From contig CM035359.1 of the NCBI GenBank assembly GCA_020137815.1, positions 5,835,179 through 5,899,178 on the forward strand: 64,000 bases of DNA. Direction: 5' to 3'. The position numbers were made by a program, and so were the translations under genes. This DNA is from Hormiphora californensis (lineage: Eukaryota > Ctenophora > Tentaculata > Cydippida > Pleurobrachiidae). The notes below the pieces were generated by a model. It made no database searches. It was not told the origin of the DNA and saw only the letters and a list, made by a program, of their open reading frames with translations. This document shows positions 1 to 12,600 of this stretch, piece after piece. The number at the start of each line of letters is the position of its first letter. Positions within the stretch are counted from its first letter, which is position 1.

Positions 1-558
1 CACTCCTCCTGCAGACATGCATGTTACACACACCGTCCCCATTGTTCTTCGCCTCACACAATTGGTAGACAACCGGAGAGAGTGAGGGAGTGGGAGAGAG
101 TTGGAGGAAGAAAGGTGGAGAGAGTGGGAGAGTGGGAGGGAGAGAGAGTTGGAGGAGAGAGATATATCTAGAGATGAGTAGTGGTGTGTATGGGAGGATT
201 GTCGATTGAGGAGACGCCTGCTGTCATAGGCAAATGATAATATTAAAATAATCACGGGATAACTTTATGAAGTCAGAGGAGGAGAACCTAGAATATTACA
301 AAAAGGAAAAGAATTTCCTTGTTTGTTTATGTCGCTGAGAAGCGCTGTCCATCTTTAGACCTGGCTTTTAGAACATCGTTCTTATCTAGGAACATGAATT
401 TCGGAAAAATTAGACCTACTGTTCACTGTTCAGGCCTCATCAATGTTTCGCTGTCATGTCGTTTTAGTCGGCGCTGTCCTTACGTTATTACCATAATTCT
501 CTCCATGATTCTCCTTACATTTTCCACACTCCTCACATCCCACACTCCTTCCATTTAG
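1..558. other. Upstream sequence, no gene recognised
   Basis: GA-rich stretch (about 60-170) followed by unremarkable sequence. It is probably an intron or 5' flank of the RhoGEF whose first visible exon begins at 559. I see no domain, RNA gene or element here. Confidence 0.4.
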
Positions 559-3500
559 AAGGTGTTGACACAGATGGATCCCGGGATTATGTCCATAGTG
601 ACGCATCAACATCAAATGAAACAGTGGATGAAATTGATGCCATTAACAAACGGCTGTAAGTATAGATATTTCTTCCAGCCCCGGCTGAACTACATCGAAT
701 CCCAAACCGTTATATATTATCTCGACTGACCTTTTGTTTCCTAGATCCCTTCCATTTCGTGTCCTTTCACCCATATTTGACGTAGACCGACTGACTGACC
801 GATACTCAATGACATCGCCGCCATACTTTGACCGACAACAACCAAACAAACGCGACAGTACCCGGACAGACAGCACTGAGCCAGACATTGAGCCATTGGG
901 TTCCCCTCTTCCCTTCCTAACGGCACACCGGCCTGAGAGTATGGAGTGTGAGAGTCCGGTTACGATTGTCAGTGGTGGTTATTGTAGTGAGACTGACCTG
1001 CTTGTTCCAGAGGAGTTGGAGCATGATTCTAGTGGGTACAAGAGTGGCGGAGAACTCTCTGGAGAAGCGAGCGGAGAATTTTGTGGAGGGACAAGTGGCG
1101 AGTTTTCTGGAGGGACAAGTGGCGAGTTTTCTGGAGGAGGTGATTCATGTTCGAGGGAAGGAGATAAACTCAGTACGACAGACCTTGGAGAAGATTGTAT
1201 AATTAATAGTGATCAAGTGGTAGAATCTGAGAATAAATTCGATGAATCTATCGATACTTTCGGAGAAGTGGCGGAGGGAATAACTTGGGGTGCAAAACAG
1301 GGTGACCAAAAAAGAAAAAGCAGTAACAGGGTGTCTTTTTTAGAGCTAGGCTCTTCTCTTAGTGGTTTCAGTGGCAATGGAACCACCAAGGTTAGTCACA
1401 GCCCCGTCACAGCTTTTTACTCCGTCGCAAAGTTATTATTTGTACTCCTTCGCAAAGTTATCTCAAATCATGTGTTCTGCAGGGAAGAGAGAACTGTGAA
1501 CCCTACCTAAACTCCTTTCTCAAGAGGATATCATCTCTGACTACTGCTGACAAAAAGTTTGACTGACCAATGACATAAACTTTGACTTGTTGACTGATTC
1601 TTTTTGTTAATCTTAATTTCATAGATATGGTAACGAAGGTAACCAAGTTTTAACCTTTTTCAGGCTGTATACAGATTCGTCCGTAAAGCGATCGAAAAAA
1701 GTTTTTAAAGGAAAAAACGGGTATTAAAAAAACCCCCTAAGCTAATATTGCCAAAGCGGGCTCGGAAAGGGGGCCCATGTTGCAAGTGGAAGGGGGGCGC
1801 TGGAAGGGGGCCTTCTTCTAAAAACAAATAAAAAACAAATATATATCCAATTTTAATTTCAAATCCTTTCCCCCCTCCCCTTTTTACCCTTAAAAGGTTT
1901 AGGAATAAACTCCAACTTTGTACAAAATTTTTTTGGAATTGGTAATCACTAAATTGCAAACCCACTAGGCTTTTGGTAGGATTTTTGGGGTCGGAACTCC
2001 CCCCGTTTGTTGAAAACGTATTAAGGGTTAATTTTTTTCGGTTTACTAATTTGATAAAATTGTTCCCTTGAAAATTTTTAGTTTTCCCTCTGATGGAAAG
2101 AAAAAAAAACAAAGGAAAAAAGAAAAATAAGGGCCCCCGAAAAGAAAGAGAAAAAAAGGAGGAAGAAAAGAAAGGGAAGGGAAAGAGGCAGGGAAAAAAA
2201 TTGGGAAAGGGGAGGGAGGACCCGGGGGAAAGAAAGAAAAGGTTGATGATTGGGGGGGATGGGACGGGAAAAGGGGGGGGACGGGGGAAAAGGGGGTTTA
2301 TTGAGAGGGGGTTTTTGGGGGGGCCCCCCCCCCCCGGGGGGGGGCCCCCCCCCCCCCCCCCCTTTTTTTTTTTTTTTTTTAAAAAATTTTTTTTCCCTTC
2401 TCTCCTCTTTCTCTCTCTTTCTTTCTCTCTTTCTCTCTCTCTCTCTCTCCCTCTCTCTTCCCCCCTTCCCTGACGCCTTAGCTGATTTACATGTCCCCCT
2501 GCCTTCTAAAAAAACCAAAATCAAAATTCTCTCTCCTCCTATCTTTGTGTGACATACATCAACGTATCCTTATTACTACTATATTCGCATAATACATGCC
2601 ACATCCGTCCTTCCGGTAATCAGTCTATCTCTCTATCTTTTTTATTTGTGTCTTTGTCATCATGAGAAAACAGAAGTGCATTGTCTTCTTTGTCCGTCGG
2701 TTTACTGTCTTTAGACCACAATCAGAAGCAAGAGCTATCAACTTTCCTTATCGGTATCCCTATCTGCATACATTTAGTGATTGACTTTCAAGCACTATTA
2801 CCTTGATTATTTGAAACTCTAAAGGATTTGTTCTGAATGAGTTATCTTGTATTTGTAATCATTTTCTTTCTTTGCAGTTCGTTGGCCAAACGGCAGAGTG
2901 TGTCGGATGATTTCCATAGTAGTAACAGCTCAGATGGTTCTCTCCGGGGACCATTCGCCTCAGATGCAGGTATGGTAGAGAAACTGAGAGATAGGACGAG
3001 AGAGAGAGGGAGGGAGAGATTTAGAATTCAATCTTTTTATCAAAACCAAAACCATTTAATTCTCTCAACAAAACTTTAAGTAGAAACAGATTAACTCTCT
3101 TTCTGTTCAGGAAGTTTGGGTGATCCAAGGCGATGTAGTCGTATAGTTTATGAACCAGATCCGGATCTTGATATTCCTGGCGAAATGGTGCTGTGGAGTC
3201 AAGCTAACGGAGCTGTAAGTATACAGTCGGACCCCGATTTACCGGGTAAAACCCTTTCCCCCAAGCATCCCGGTAAATCGGGGTCCGACTGTACCACCAA
3301 TTCTTAGTTTTGTGATACACATGTTACATTTCTGTCCCCGATATATACTTCATGGAATTGCTGATACCGAACTTTCTATTTCAGTTGATAAAATCTCAAG
3401 GAATGGGAAAGAAGCAGATTCAACGACAAGATGTGATTTCGGAGTTTATTCACACGGAACAACATTATGTCCGCAAACTAAAAGTTCTAACTACGGTTAG

Positions 3501-6500
3501 TTACACTTGGAATAGAGTTTTAAACTCTTCTACTTCTAGGATTTTAATGTTTTTCCTCTCCTTCCTTCCCAAATTATTTCTCTCGCCTACTCACTGATTC
3601 ATGACCAGCGCTACATACACCATTGTTCTTGCTGAACACCAAACGTATTCCCATCGGTGTATTGACCCCCTCTCCCCAGGTGTATTACAACCCCCTAATG
3701 ACCCCCTCTCCCAGATGTATTACAACCCCCTAATGACCCCCTCTCCCCAGGTGTATTACAACCCCCTAATGACCCCCTCTCCCCAGGTGTATTACAACCC
3801 CCTAATGACCCCTCTCCCCAGGTGTATTACAACCCCCTAATGACCCCACTCCCAGGTGTATTACAACGCCCTAATGACCCCACTCCCAGGTGTATTACAA
3901 CCCCCTAATGGATCACAACTCCCACTCCCAGGTGTATTACAACCCCCTAATGACCCCCACTCCCAGGTGTATTACAACCCCCTAATGACCCCCTCTCCCC
4001 AGGTGTATTATAACCCCCTAATGACCCCCTCTCCCCAGATGTATTACAACGCCCTAATGACCCCACTCCCAGGTGTATTACAACCCCCTAATGACCCCAC
4101 TCCCAGGTGTATTACAACCCCCTAATGACCCCACTCCCAGGTGTATTATAACCCCCTAATGACCCCACTCCCAGGTGTATTATAACCCCCTAATGACCCC
4201 ACTCCCAGGTGTATTACAACCCCCTAATGACCCCACTCCCAGGTGTATTATAGCCCCCTATTGACCCCCTCTCCCCAGGTGTATTACAACCCCCTAATGA
4301 CCCCCTCTCCCCAGGTGTATTACAACCCCCTAATGACCCCACTCCCAGGTGTATTACAACCCCCTAATGACCCCACTCCCAGGTGTATTACAACCCCCTA
4401 ATGACCCCTCTCCCCAGATGTATTATAACCCCCTAATGACCCCACTCCCAGGTGTATTACAACCGCCTAATGACCCCTCTCCCCAGGTGTATTATAACCC
4501 CCTAATGGATCACAACTTGATGGAGAAAGTTCAGATCATCTGGTTGTTTCCTAATTTGGATGAGCTTATAAAACTCCACAAGGAATTCTGTACTGAGTTA
4601 TTGGCCCGCCAAAAATCACAGGTTTGAACCATGAATGATTCCCTTACCACTTACAAACATGTACACAGAACTGAAAACATGTTATTCTGTCAGTTCCAAA
4701 AGACATGGATGTCCCCCAGTAATGCCAATTAACTAACTAATTAATTAACAATCCACACCAGACGAGAGTAATGGAGATAACTGATTTGATAAACCGGCAT
4801 CTCCGGCGATACGAACTGAAGGATGCGTGTGCTAAGTTCTGCAACCACCAGAAGTCAGCTCTCGCCATGTTTAAATATGAACTGAACCACTCCAGTGATC
4901 TTGCCGGGTAAATTTTTAATGAAAAGTTGCTTTTTTTGTCCCTACAGATCAGTTCTATCTTACCTATTTTGGCTTCTTGATATGGCTGCGTTGATATTGA
5001 ATAGCGATGTTTCCCTTGTGTGGCTCACACTGTATAAAGAGTTCGGTAGATCAAAGTTTCCCTAACTAACTTCTCCTAGTTTTGTACACGAGGCAGAGTT
5101 GCACCCGCTCAGTAAACGACTTGATCTGGACCAGTTGATAGGGTGCGTGCTGCAGCGGATCACTAAATACCCCCTGTTACTGGATCAACTAAAGAAGTGC
5201 ACAATGAAGGATGATTGTCCTGAAGATTATAAAAATGTAAAAGGGTCTTACAATCACACCACGATCACACTACCCTACTAAGAGGGTGGTGTGATCAGTT
5301 CATGTATTAATTGGTCGGTGGTGTGACCAGTTCATGTATTAATTGGTCGGTGGTGTGATCGTGTCAACGTTGGGGTTGTTTAAAATCGGTTCAACTTCGA
5401 GTGGGCCAACACGTGGCTACACAGCGAGAAATAAACTTTCTTCGACTGTAAAATATAGAAAACACATAAAATTAACATGCTCATGTCTCTCAGATCACTG
5501 AATCGATAGGACTCTCAAAGGACCTAGCGACATTTGTAAACCTCCGAATCAAGGAGACAGAAAATGCAGCTCGACTTGAGAGTCTACATCAGAAGATTGA
5601 TAATCAGATCCCCGAGAATAGTGATATGGGACCCTTTTCTAATCTGAGAATTACTGCACCTAGAAGGAAGCTATTGTATGATGGGCCTCTAACTCTTACA
5701 AGTCGGACTGGTGGTCTAGGTAAGTATTCCGACTTGAAATTGTGGAACTTATTTTAAGAATTTGTTGTGGTCATTTCTTATCTATAAATCAGCTCCAATA
5801 ATGAACCTATCTTATTCAGAGATTCTAGCATTACTGATGACCGACTGTATTGTGCTTCTACAAAAACAGGATTCAAGGTGAGAGATGTTGTCCGCAACCC
5901 TATTTAGAGTGTTCTCTCCTTCACCTCCCACATACTCTCCTTCCTCCCCCTCTACCCCACCAACCCCATGTCTCCCTCCCCTCCGACCCCCTCCCTCTGT
6001 ATCTTCACTACCCCCCACCCTCTCAGATACCTACTAAAACCTCTGGAGATGGAGGGAATGGAGATCAAGTCACCGGTTGTGATGCTCAACGAGATACATA
6101 TTCCTGAGAGTTCCAGAGATAAAAAGGACAGGAAATTCGTCTTCGTTAACACCTCGGTAAGGAGAAGTTGCTTTTTTCAATCTGCCTGAAGTCAGTCATT
6201 TTATCACCAAGTCCAGAATCCAGATCCACATTACTTTAAACTAAAGTTAATTCAATAGTCAGCCATCGCTCCACTAAAACTTGTCACATCACCCCACTAA
6301 AATACCCCCCTTTACAGCAACACTGTCCCGGCATGTACACGATGAAGTGTACTAACAAGGACCAGAAGGAAACTTGGTTCCAGAATCTCTCTGTTGCTCT
6401 GGAGCAATACAAAATGAGCAACTCTCGAGCTGTCCCGATCGGCGTGCCAAAAAGTATTGGACCCCAGACAAGCTTCAGCGGAAGGTATGTTGTATCTACA

Positions 6501-7248
6501 ATCACTCATTTTTCTTTCAGTTTCTGTTTCGCTCCTTTTCAGACTTCTATCTCCCCCCTTAGATATCTGCAACCACGTCTGCATTCATGCTTACACAACA
6601 TCTAATCCCTGTTTTCAAAAGACCGCCCTCTTCAAACCGGGCCGACTGTGTAACATGTGCGAAACAAAGCAGTCATATCCCTGTTTGTTTACTACGTAGG
6701 GTCCCCAGCAAGGGTTCACGCCCATGGCAACCGCTCTTATCAAATCAAATTAAAGCAAATCAATCCCTGTTTGTTCCAGTATTATCTTGTTACATCATCC
6801 CTGTTTGTCTCTCAGTATTGACGAGGTTGAAGAGTCTGAGGATGAATCTGAATCTGAAGACGAAGAACCCAGTGAAGATGATGATGATGAAGAGGATGGA
6901 GAGACGGAGGACTCAACAACTGTCAACCATGAAGAGGTAGATAACTAGAACGGGCTTATGCCGCCCCGGTCTTCTCTCACTCCCCCCCTTTCTAACCACC
7001 ACCCCTTGTAGGAGGTGGAGAGTACTACACCAACCTTACAACCTGAGGATAATTCTCTCTCTGCGGCCATTGCACCAACACCCACCCCTCCTTCCACCAC
7101 ACAACCAACTCTCTCAGAAGGAAGGAGTCCTAGGCGAAATAAGGAGAGGCAATCACATCAAAAGGTACCTAAATGAAATACTGTCTACTCCAAATTTATC
7201 ATCTCTATCATATCACATAATTTTCCTGGTGATTTTCGTTTCCGTTTC

Positions 7249-7331
<83 letters not shown>

Positions 7332-8121
7332 ACCACAACATCACTCTCCCTCCCAGGTGGTCCCGGCTGAAGAGGACTCTGAGCTAAGCAGCCAGGAATT
7401 AGTAATGCGTGCTATGAATGAGAATAGACACATTCACAAACTGTCTATACAGTCAGGTACCTTTCTAGTTAAAATATTCGGTTTTACTTGCCTAGCTCGA
7501 CCCCCCTTTTCGCGAGGTTTTACTAGAAAATATCTCAAATCCGTATACTCAAGTCTCCTTGTATTGGGCAAAAGTACCAAACAAAAACTATCAGGTCGGA
7601 AAAAGAAGACATAACTGACATATTACCATTTATGTAAACTCAGTTATAGATTGAAGCGTAAGTTAGTTTGTGAGATTAATATATCACTGTTGGGAATTTT
7701 TCCAGATAAAGAATTAAAGCACCTTGTATAATAGCTGAGAGCCAAAATACTACCCACCCATTCAGAGATTATCTTATATTTTATCTTGGAAGATTTGATT
7801 AATTTATTTTATTTATCATTCATTTATTATTACTTCCAATTACCATAAGACCATGGATTAATTTCATGTAAGATGAAAACGCCCAAAAGCCCCCCCCCTC
7901 TAGTCCCCGGCCGCATTTGTTTGGGTACCACCCCTCACTCAACCCACCCTTCACTCAACAATGCCCCCTTGAAAAAAATTACATAAACCAATATATTAAC
8001 ACATTCTGCACTTTCAGATTCGCCCTCAGAAGAGGTACTAGGCCAGATCCAACGGGCATCATTTGGACTGAGCAAGACCCTGAAGCAGCTAATGACGTCA
8101 CTAAGGGACTCAGAGAAATGA
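559..8121 (+). CDS. ARHGEF11/12-like: Rho guanine nucleotide exchange factor (RGS-RhoGEF-like), DH-PH, 5' part missing
   Basis: Activates Rho-type GTPases by GDP/GTP exchange at the membrane. Inferred exons: 559-655, 745-1390, 2878-2969, 3111-3214, 3385-3495, 4487-4621, 4762-4907, 5080-5236, 5494-5719, 5820-5877, 6027-6156, 6318-6484, 6816-6936, 7012-7164, 7357-7456, 8018-8121 (TGA). Phases agree at every junction except 1390/2878, where an exon may be lost in bad sequence or the acceptor lies after 2900. The DH domain starts in the 3385 exon (RQDVISEFIHTEQHYVRKLK) and includes FPNLDELIKLHKEF and the hallmark LQRITKYPLLLDQL. The PH domain spans about 5640-6440 and ends WFQNLSVALEQ. An acidic Glu/Ser/Asp segment (6816-6936) and a short polar tail follow. 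The 745 exon has a small Ser-Gly-Glu-Phe repeat. Order and motifs resemble ARHGEF1/11/12 more than the Lbc group. Any RGS or PDZ domain would lie upstream of the window. Confidence 0.93.
1690..2530. other. Low-complexity, homopolymer-rich intron stretch of doubtful quality
   Basis: Long runs of G, C, T and A with abrupt changes, then (CT)n. The texture matches other suspect stretches in this window (29.5-36.3 kb, 47.35-48.24 kb) and not its flanks. Glycine-, proline- or lysine-rich reading frames here are compositional. An exon between 1390 and 2878 may have been damaged here. Confidence 0.6.
3222..3293. mobile_element. 72-bp palindromic MITE (copy A), TA at both ends
   Basis: Nearly perfect inverted repeat starting TACAGTCGGACCCCGATTTA and ending with its reverse complement. 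A related copy lies at 41717-41787. The TA ends and CAGTCG(A/G)ACC termini suggest a pogo/Tigger-like Tc1-mariner derivative (family inference). It begins seven bases after the 5' splice site at 3215. Confidence 0.8.
3665..4486 (+). repeat. Minisatellite of 23 units, each carrying a 3' splice site and exon start
   Basis: Tandem units of mostly 34 or 36 bp lie directly before the exon at 4487. Each unit has a CTAAT branch-point-like motif, a C/T-rich tract, an AG, and GTGTATTACAACCCCCTAAT, which matches the first ~20 nt of the real exon. I count 24 copies of AG plus (G/A)TGTATTA including the true exon. The unit near 3892-3931 also retains the exon bases GGATCACAACT, so the array came from the acceptor/exon boundary. 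Units of 36 bp keep the reading frame (V-Y-Y-N-P-L-M-T-P-S-P-Q); 34-bp units shift it. Confidence 0.95.
5281..5365. repeat. Short tandem repeat in RhoGEF intron
   Basis: Two and a half imperfect copies of a ~36-bp unit containing GTTCATGTATTAATTGGTCG, beginning about 45 bp after the exon ending at 5236. The preceding bases (5250-5280) form an inverted match to the GGTGGTGTGATC part. Confidence 0.75.
7251..7326. repeat. (CT)n microsatellite
   Basis: About 38 uninterrupted CT dinucleotides, 30 bp upstream of the acceptor of the exon at 7357. It may extend that intron's pyrimidine tract. Confidence 0.95.
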
Positions 8122-9657
8122 TCTTGTTACCATGGCAACCGTTGCCAACAGCTTAATCGAGTTCAGGGAGATATTAGAGGACAGTGCGAATGATTTTGGA
8201 CAAGTTTTATTAATGTGTGTGGAAATAGAGAATTCGGGGATGTCGTTTTGACAAGTTTTGAGAAGAATATAGTCGTATAAATTTAAGGTTTTGGGTAAAA
8301 ACACAGGGTGTATAATAATCGTGTGTACTTTAGATCGTGTATAGTGAAAGTGATCGGTACATATCCCTATATCAATCGAATGCTAATCTCTCTTTTTAGT
8401 TTAACTAAATGTAGACAATGTAAATATATATCTCAATGATTAAAAAGAGCTTGATTATTCCCTTATTTTTTTAAAAACTTTAAAAAATAAGAGAGGTCAA
8501 CATATTTCGTTAGGGGGCAGTTAGACGTTATTTCTTCTGATTATATTTCCGCGACAAGAACAGATCTCAGTGGGAGAGAGTATGATACACCAGCTGTGAG
8601 TGTGAACACACCATATATGGTCATATACAATGGCCATATATGGTCATATGCAATGGCCATATATTGATATCCTGTCTGGAGGCATCGATCCGATCTGAGC
8701 ACAGAATCAAAACGGGGCCGCCAGACAGTCGATATATATCTGGATCCAGAGTAGAGTGTGTTTCTGTTGCATGTCACTTCAGATAATTTTAATGACAATT
8801 AACACCAAAATCATCTTGTTTCGAATTGGTTGAATGGAAGGTACTGGAAAGCATCTCAGGACGAGAGTATTATGACTGCAACCTGGTCGAATTGGTTGTT
8901 GCTTTGGGTATATCAAGCAATCCCCTGTACGTAGTGCGAGGCATAGGCTCCGACGTCGTTAGCAGCTTCACTGCCAATACGTTGCGTACAGTTTCAGCTC
9001 ACTGCTAGTGCTACTGCTCTCAAGTAAAATATTAGATGCTTTCCAGTTTATGTCAAATTAAAAACACGCTGTTTTTGTTTTGAAGGTGACGGGTATGAAA
9101 TTTATAAAATACTTAGCATAAGACACAGACAGATACACATACTTCTATATTACAATTCTCTCAGTCTCAAAAATTGGGCACCCTGTGCCCTCTTTCTTTC
9201 TAATTCTCTCTCTCTTTCCTTCTCTCTTTCTCTGCCCACACTCTTTTAAACGAGAAAGCGGGCATGCTATTTCTCTAAAGTCGGATTTTTTGAAGTTGTC
9301 ACCCCAAAATGACTGCGCATGTGAAATTTATCAATTTTGACGCGCACACCACACGTTAACATATGATGTGACGCGCAAAAACATTCCGTGCACGAAAAGG
9401 GGGGTGACAACTTCAAAAAATCCGACTTTAGAGGGGGCCTGACTCTTTTAACAGACCAATTGAAAATCAGCCGTCCAATAGAGTTGACATATAATATCAC
9501 TGTCTTTCTCGTAAGAAATCTCTCTAAATATACATGCAACTAAACAAAAACAAAAACCCGAGAAAAAAGTTCGAGTGTGTCCAGACACTTCAGAACAGGA
9601 GTTGTTGATGTTTCTTTAAAAAGTGAAATCCTCGTATTTCCATATATGGAGCGAAAA
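8122..9657. other. Convergent intergenic region between RhoGEF and arfaptin
   Basis: 3' flanks of two convergent genes. Several ATTAAA/AATAAA-like motifs occur around 8430-8490, but no poly(A) site can be assigned. Apart from the inverted-repeat element at 9273-9433 I see nothing recognisable. Confidence 0.5.
9273..9433. mobile_element. 161-bp inverted-repeat element (MITE-like)
   Basis: Starts CTCTAAAGTCGGATTTTTTG and ends with the reverse complement. The arms are about 32 bp, reaching GAAGTTGTCACCCC, with a short unique centre. I found no clear target-site duplication, so the superfamily is open. Confidence 0.75.
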
Positions 9658-12600
9658 CTAATGCCCGTATATGGAATGATAATATATTGTCCGGGAATTA
9701 TCATTCTTGGCGGGCGAGGAAAGATTTTGATGTGGCATCGTCATCCCCGGACAACTTTCTTGTCTTGATGTGGTATTCGGATAGAATCTGAAAATAGGGT
9801 CGATCAAGAATCGTGATTGGCATACGAATTTTAGAGGGGTGGCTTTTAGAAGGGGGTATAATGGATCACTAACATCGCTGAGTTGCTCCCCATTTCCACT
9901 GAAGTAGGCAATAACTGCAGAATTAAACATCTCCAACTGCTGCTTCATGACTGTGTTCTGAAAGGAAGTCGTGTTTTAGATCTGTGGCGCTTGTCAGCGC
10001 AGTTTTTAAACAAGAGTGTGGCGCGCCGTTTGATTTCGTGTCGCGTTGGCGCGCAGCGCGACGGTGGGCAGACCGGGTAAAGATTGAATGAAATGGCGGT
10101 CGCGCGTTCCATAAAATTCCCACGGAATCCTGGACCGGCGAAACTGAGCGTTCCGTGGGCGTCTTGAGCCACTGGGTATTGATTTAGTGTTATTCACCTT
10201 GTTTTCATTTAACAGGTTCATCTTGGTGTGAGTATCTTGCATTAATCGCTCCCACTTTCTTTTCCTGTCATCGTACGTGATCTGTATTGAGAAAAAAAAA
10301 AGTTAGTTTAAAAACCACCTCCGTCTTTCTTAGTCCGACTTCGGAACTAAACGATTGCATAACTCATACTGGACTATACTCCAGAGACTAGTGATCTACG
10401 TTACCTGAATTTCAAGCAGTTTGTTCTTATTGGCATCGGTTTGTGGAGCATTCTGCAGATTAGTAACTTCGTTCCGATATGCGTCATACTCAATTCGAGC
10501 ATTTTCATAGTTTCTGCAGGGTTAGAATAAGCGTTAACTCTTTGTTAAGCCGAATTTATTTTCACCATGACACTCTCATTATCTCCCCAAACCCCATTTC
10601 TACCATCTCACGACTTACTTAACAGTCAGGATGGTATCTTGCATGGTGACATTAACCAGGGTATTGAGAGAATCCACAAACGATTTGATTGCCCCTGTGA
10701 GTGGAGAAGTCTAGTGAGGAATTCTCTTGATATATGACCCTCCTTTACATTTGCACACGGAAAGAGGGTCGAGCAAGAAAAGATTTATCAGGGTACATAA
10801 AATACAGTTGCAGAGATATAGGAATGTAGAAACATCTCAAACAGTAACTTACCTAACAGGCCCTTTCCGTTTCGTTCTAATATCAGATGAGTCGTTGAGT
10901 TAGCTTGAAGTTGCTCACCTAGCTCAGGAGCATGCGCCACCATTGTCTGAAATAATTCAATTTTAACCAAATTGGAGCAGATTATATTTGTAACGATTTA
11001 TTACACAAGTGACAAGATCTCTGTAAATATTATGTGTATGGTCTCCCCTCTCTTACATTGAACTGCGTCCTCAGAAGTTGATGGGATGTAAGGAGTGCCT
11101 CAAACCGTGTGTGTAATGCCCTGGATTCTCTTAGCATGGCAGCAAACTGCAGCTTCTGTATCTTTAGATCGGATATTCTTTCCTATGGGGAGAATTTAGT
11201 TAGAATTCATTATCTGAAATAAACAAAGTCAACTGAACATGGAACTACTATACCATTATATAATCCCTGTTTCACCACGCTCCATGTTTCAAACTTCTCA
11301 ACACTACTTTAAACAAATTAATTTGAGAAAGCCATGTCCAAGTAAAAAAACCCCGGACGCTAGACGAGACCCCGGTCACCACATGTTTAAGAAGTGACTC
11401 TACTCCCCCCGATTTAACCCCTGAACGAGTTCTTTTCCACTCTACTCTTCCGCCTCCTCACGGATATCCCCGATCAATGTATATTTGAGCCCCCGGGCAT
11501 TGGGGACTTAGAAGATATACAATCTGATAAGTTCTGGTAAAAAAAGCGGTTTTTATAAGGCTGCTAAACAACACCACTCAAAGCCGGCCCACCCCCGCGC
11601 CCCGAAAAAGGGGGTTCAGTATGATGAGGGGTTTTACAGGGGGCTATACACTACCGAAATTTCGTTTCCCCGACCCCGGACGAGCTGAAAACAACAGTCC
11701 CCCAGCATTTTGGGGGAAAATCCCCGAACCCCCACCTCTAAAATGCTCTCCAGTACTGGGAAGTGGGGGGGGAGAGTTCGAGCTGGGCAATAGAACCCTA
11801 ACCCAAATTTAGTTTTCCCATGGCTAGGTCAAGGAGTTTCGGAACGGGTTTAATGGGTGTTCTTGGTATATTATAGGGAACAGAATGCGAAACTGGGGTC
11901 CACTCCGATGGGGAGCGCATGAACGACCCGGATCTCCTATCATCAAGTTTGAAGGACAGTCTGGGAACTGGTGTTCAGGAGCGAAGACCCACATATTTAA
12001 AAGCCTGTTTCGATTTGGGGGGAAGGGACTGTGTGTATTCACCCCGGAATGTAGGATCTTTAAAAATTTGCAGTGAAAAGGAGGCACCAGGACCACACCA
12101 GGGGCTGGAGGCAGTGCTGTCATTTAGAAGGGTGGACAAATTGGAAACGGTGCTACATCCCCCCCGCCCAATCCAAAAAAAATGTCTGTGGGAGTTCCCC
12201 CTCCCCGCTATACCCCCTCCCCAGTCCATCAAAAAAATCACAATCCCCAGTACCGAAAAAACCCCACTCCTCCCCCCTCCCCCCCCTTCACCAATGGGGT
12301 CTCCTATGCCGGGAGCAGTCCCCACCTTCTCCGAGCTAACGGCGCTTGTCTGGTACTGTCCGAAATTGCTGTGATGCCCCTCCTGCCAACGGAACCAGGG
12401 ATACTGGATCCCCCCGCGGGGGACTAGGGGGGGATGAGTCCCCCCTCTGACGATACCCCCCCGTCAGGTGTCAGCCCTAAAGGAGGGTTCCCTTACACCA
12501 GCAGACTGAAATCTCCTCCTACTCCCCCCCTCTCAACTAGGAACAGCCACCACTTCATCGAACTATGAGCATGTTGCCTTGGGAGATTCAATGTTAAAGG

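Noticed and set aside
2078-2552. Glycine/proline- and Arg/Glu-rich frames resembling collagen or splicing-factor tails
   Set aside because: They lie in homopolymer and microsatellite sequence within a RhoGEF intron, with overlapping frames in all registers.
3665-4486. CRISPR-like array
   Set aside because: There are no unique spacers. The whole 34-36 bp unit repeats and derives from the adjacent exon boundary, in a eukaryotic gene.
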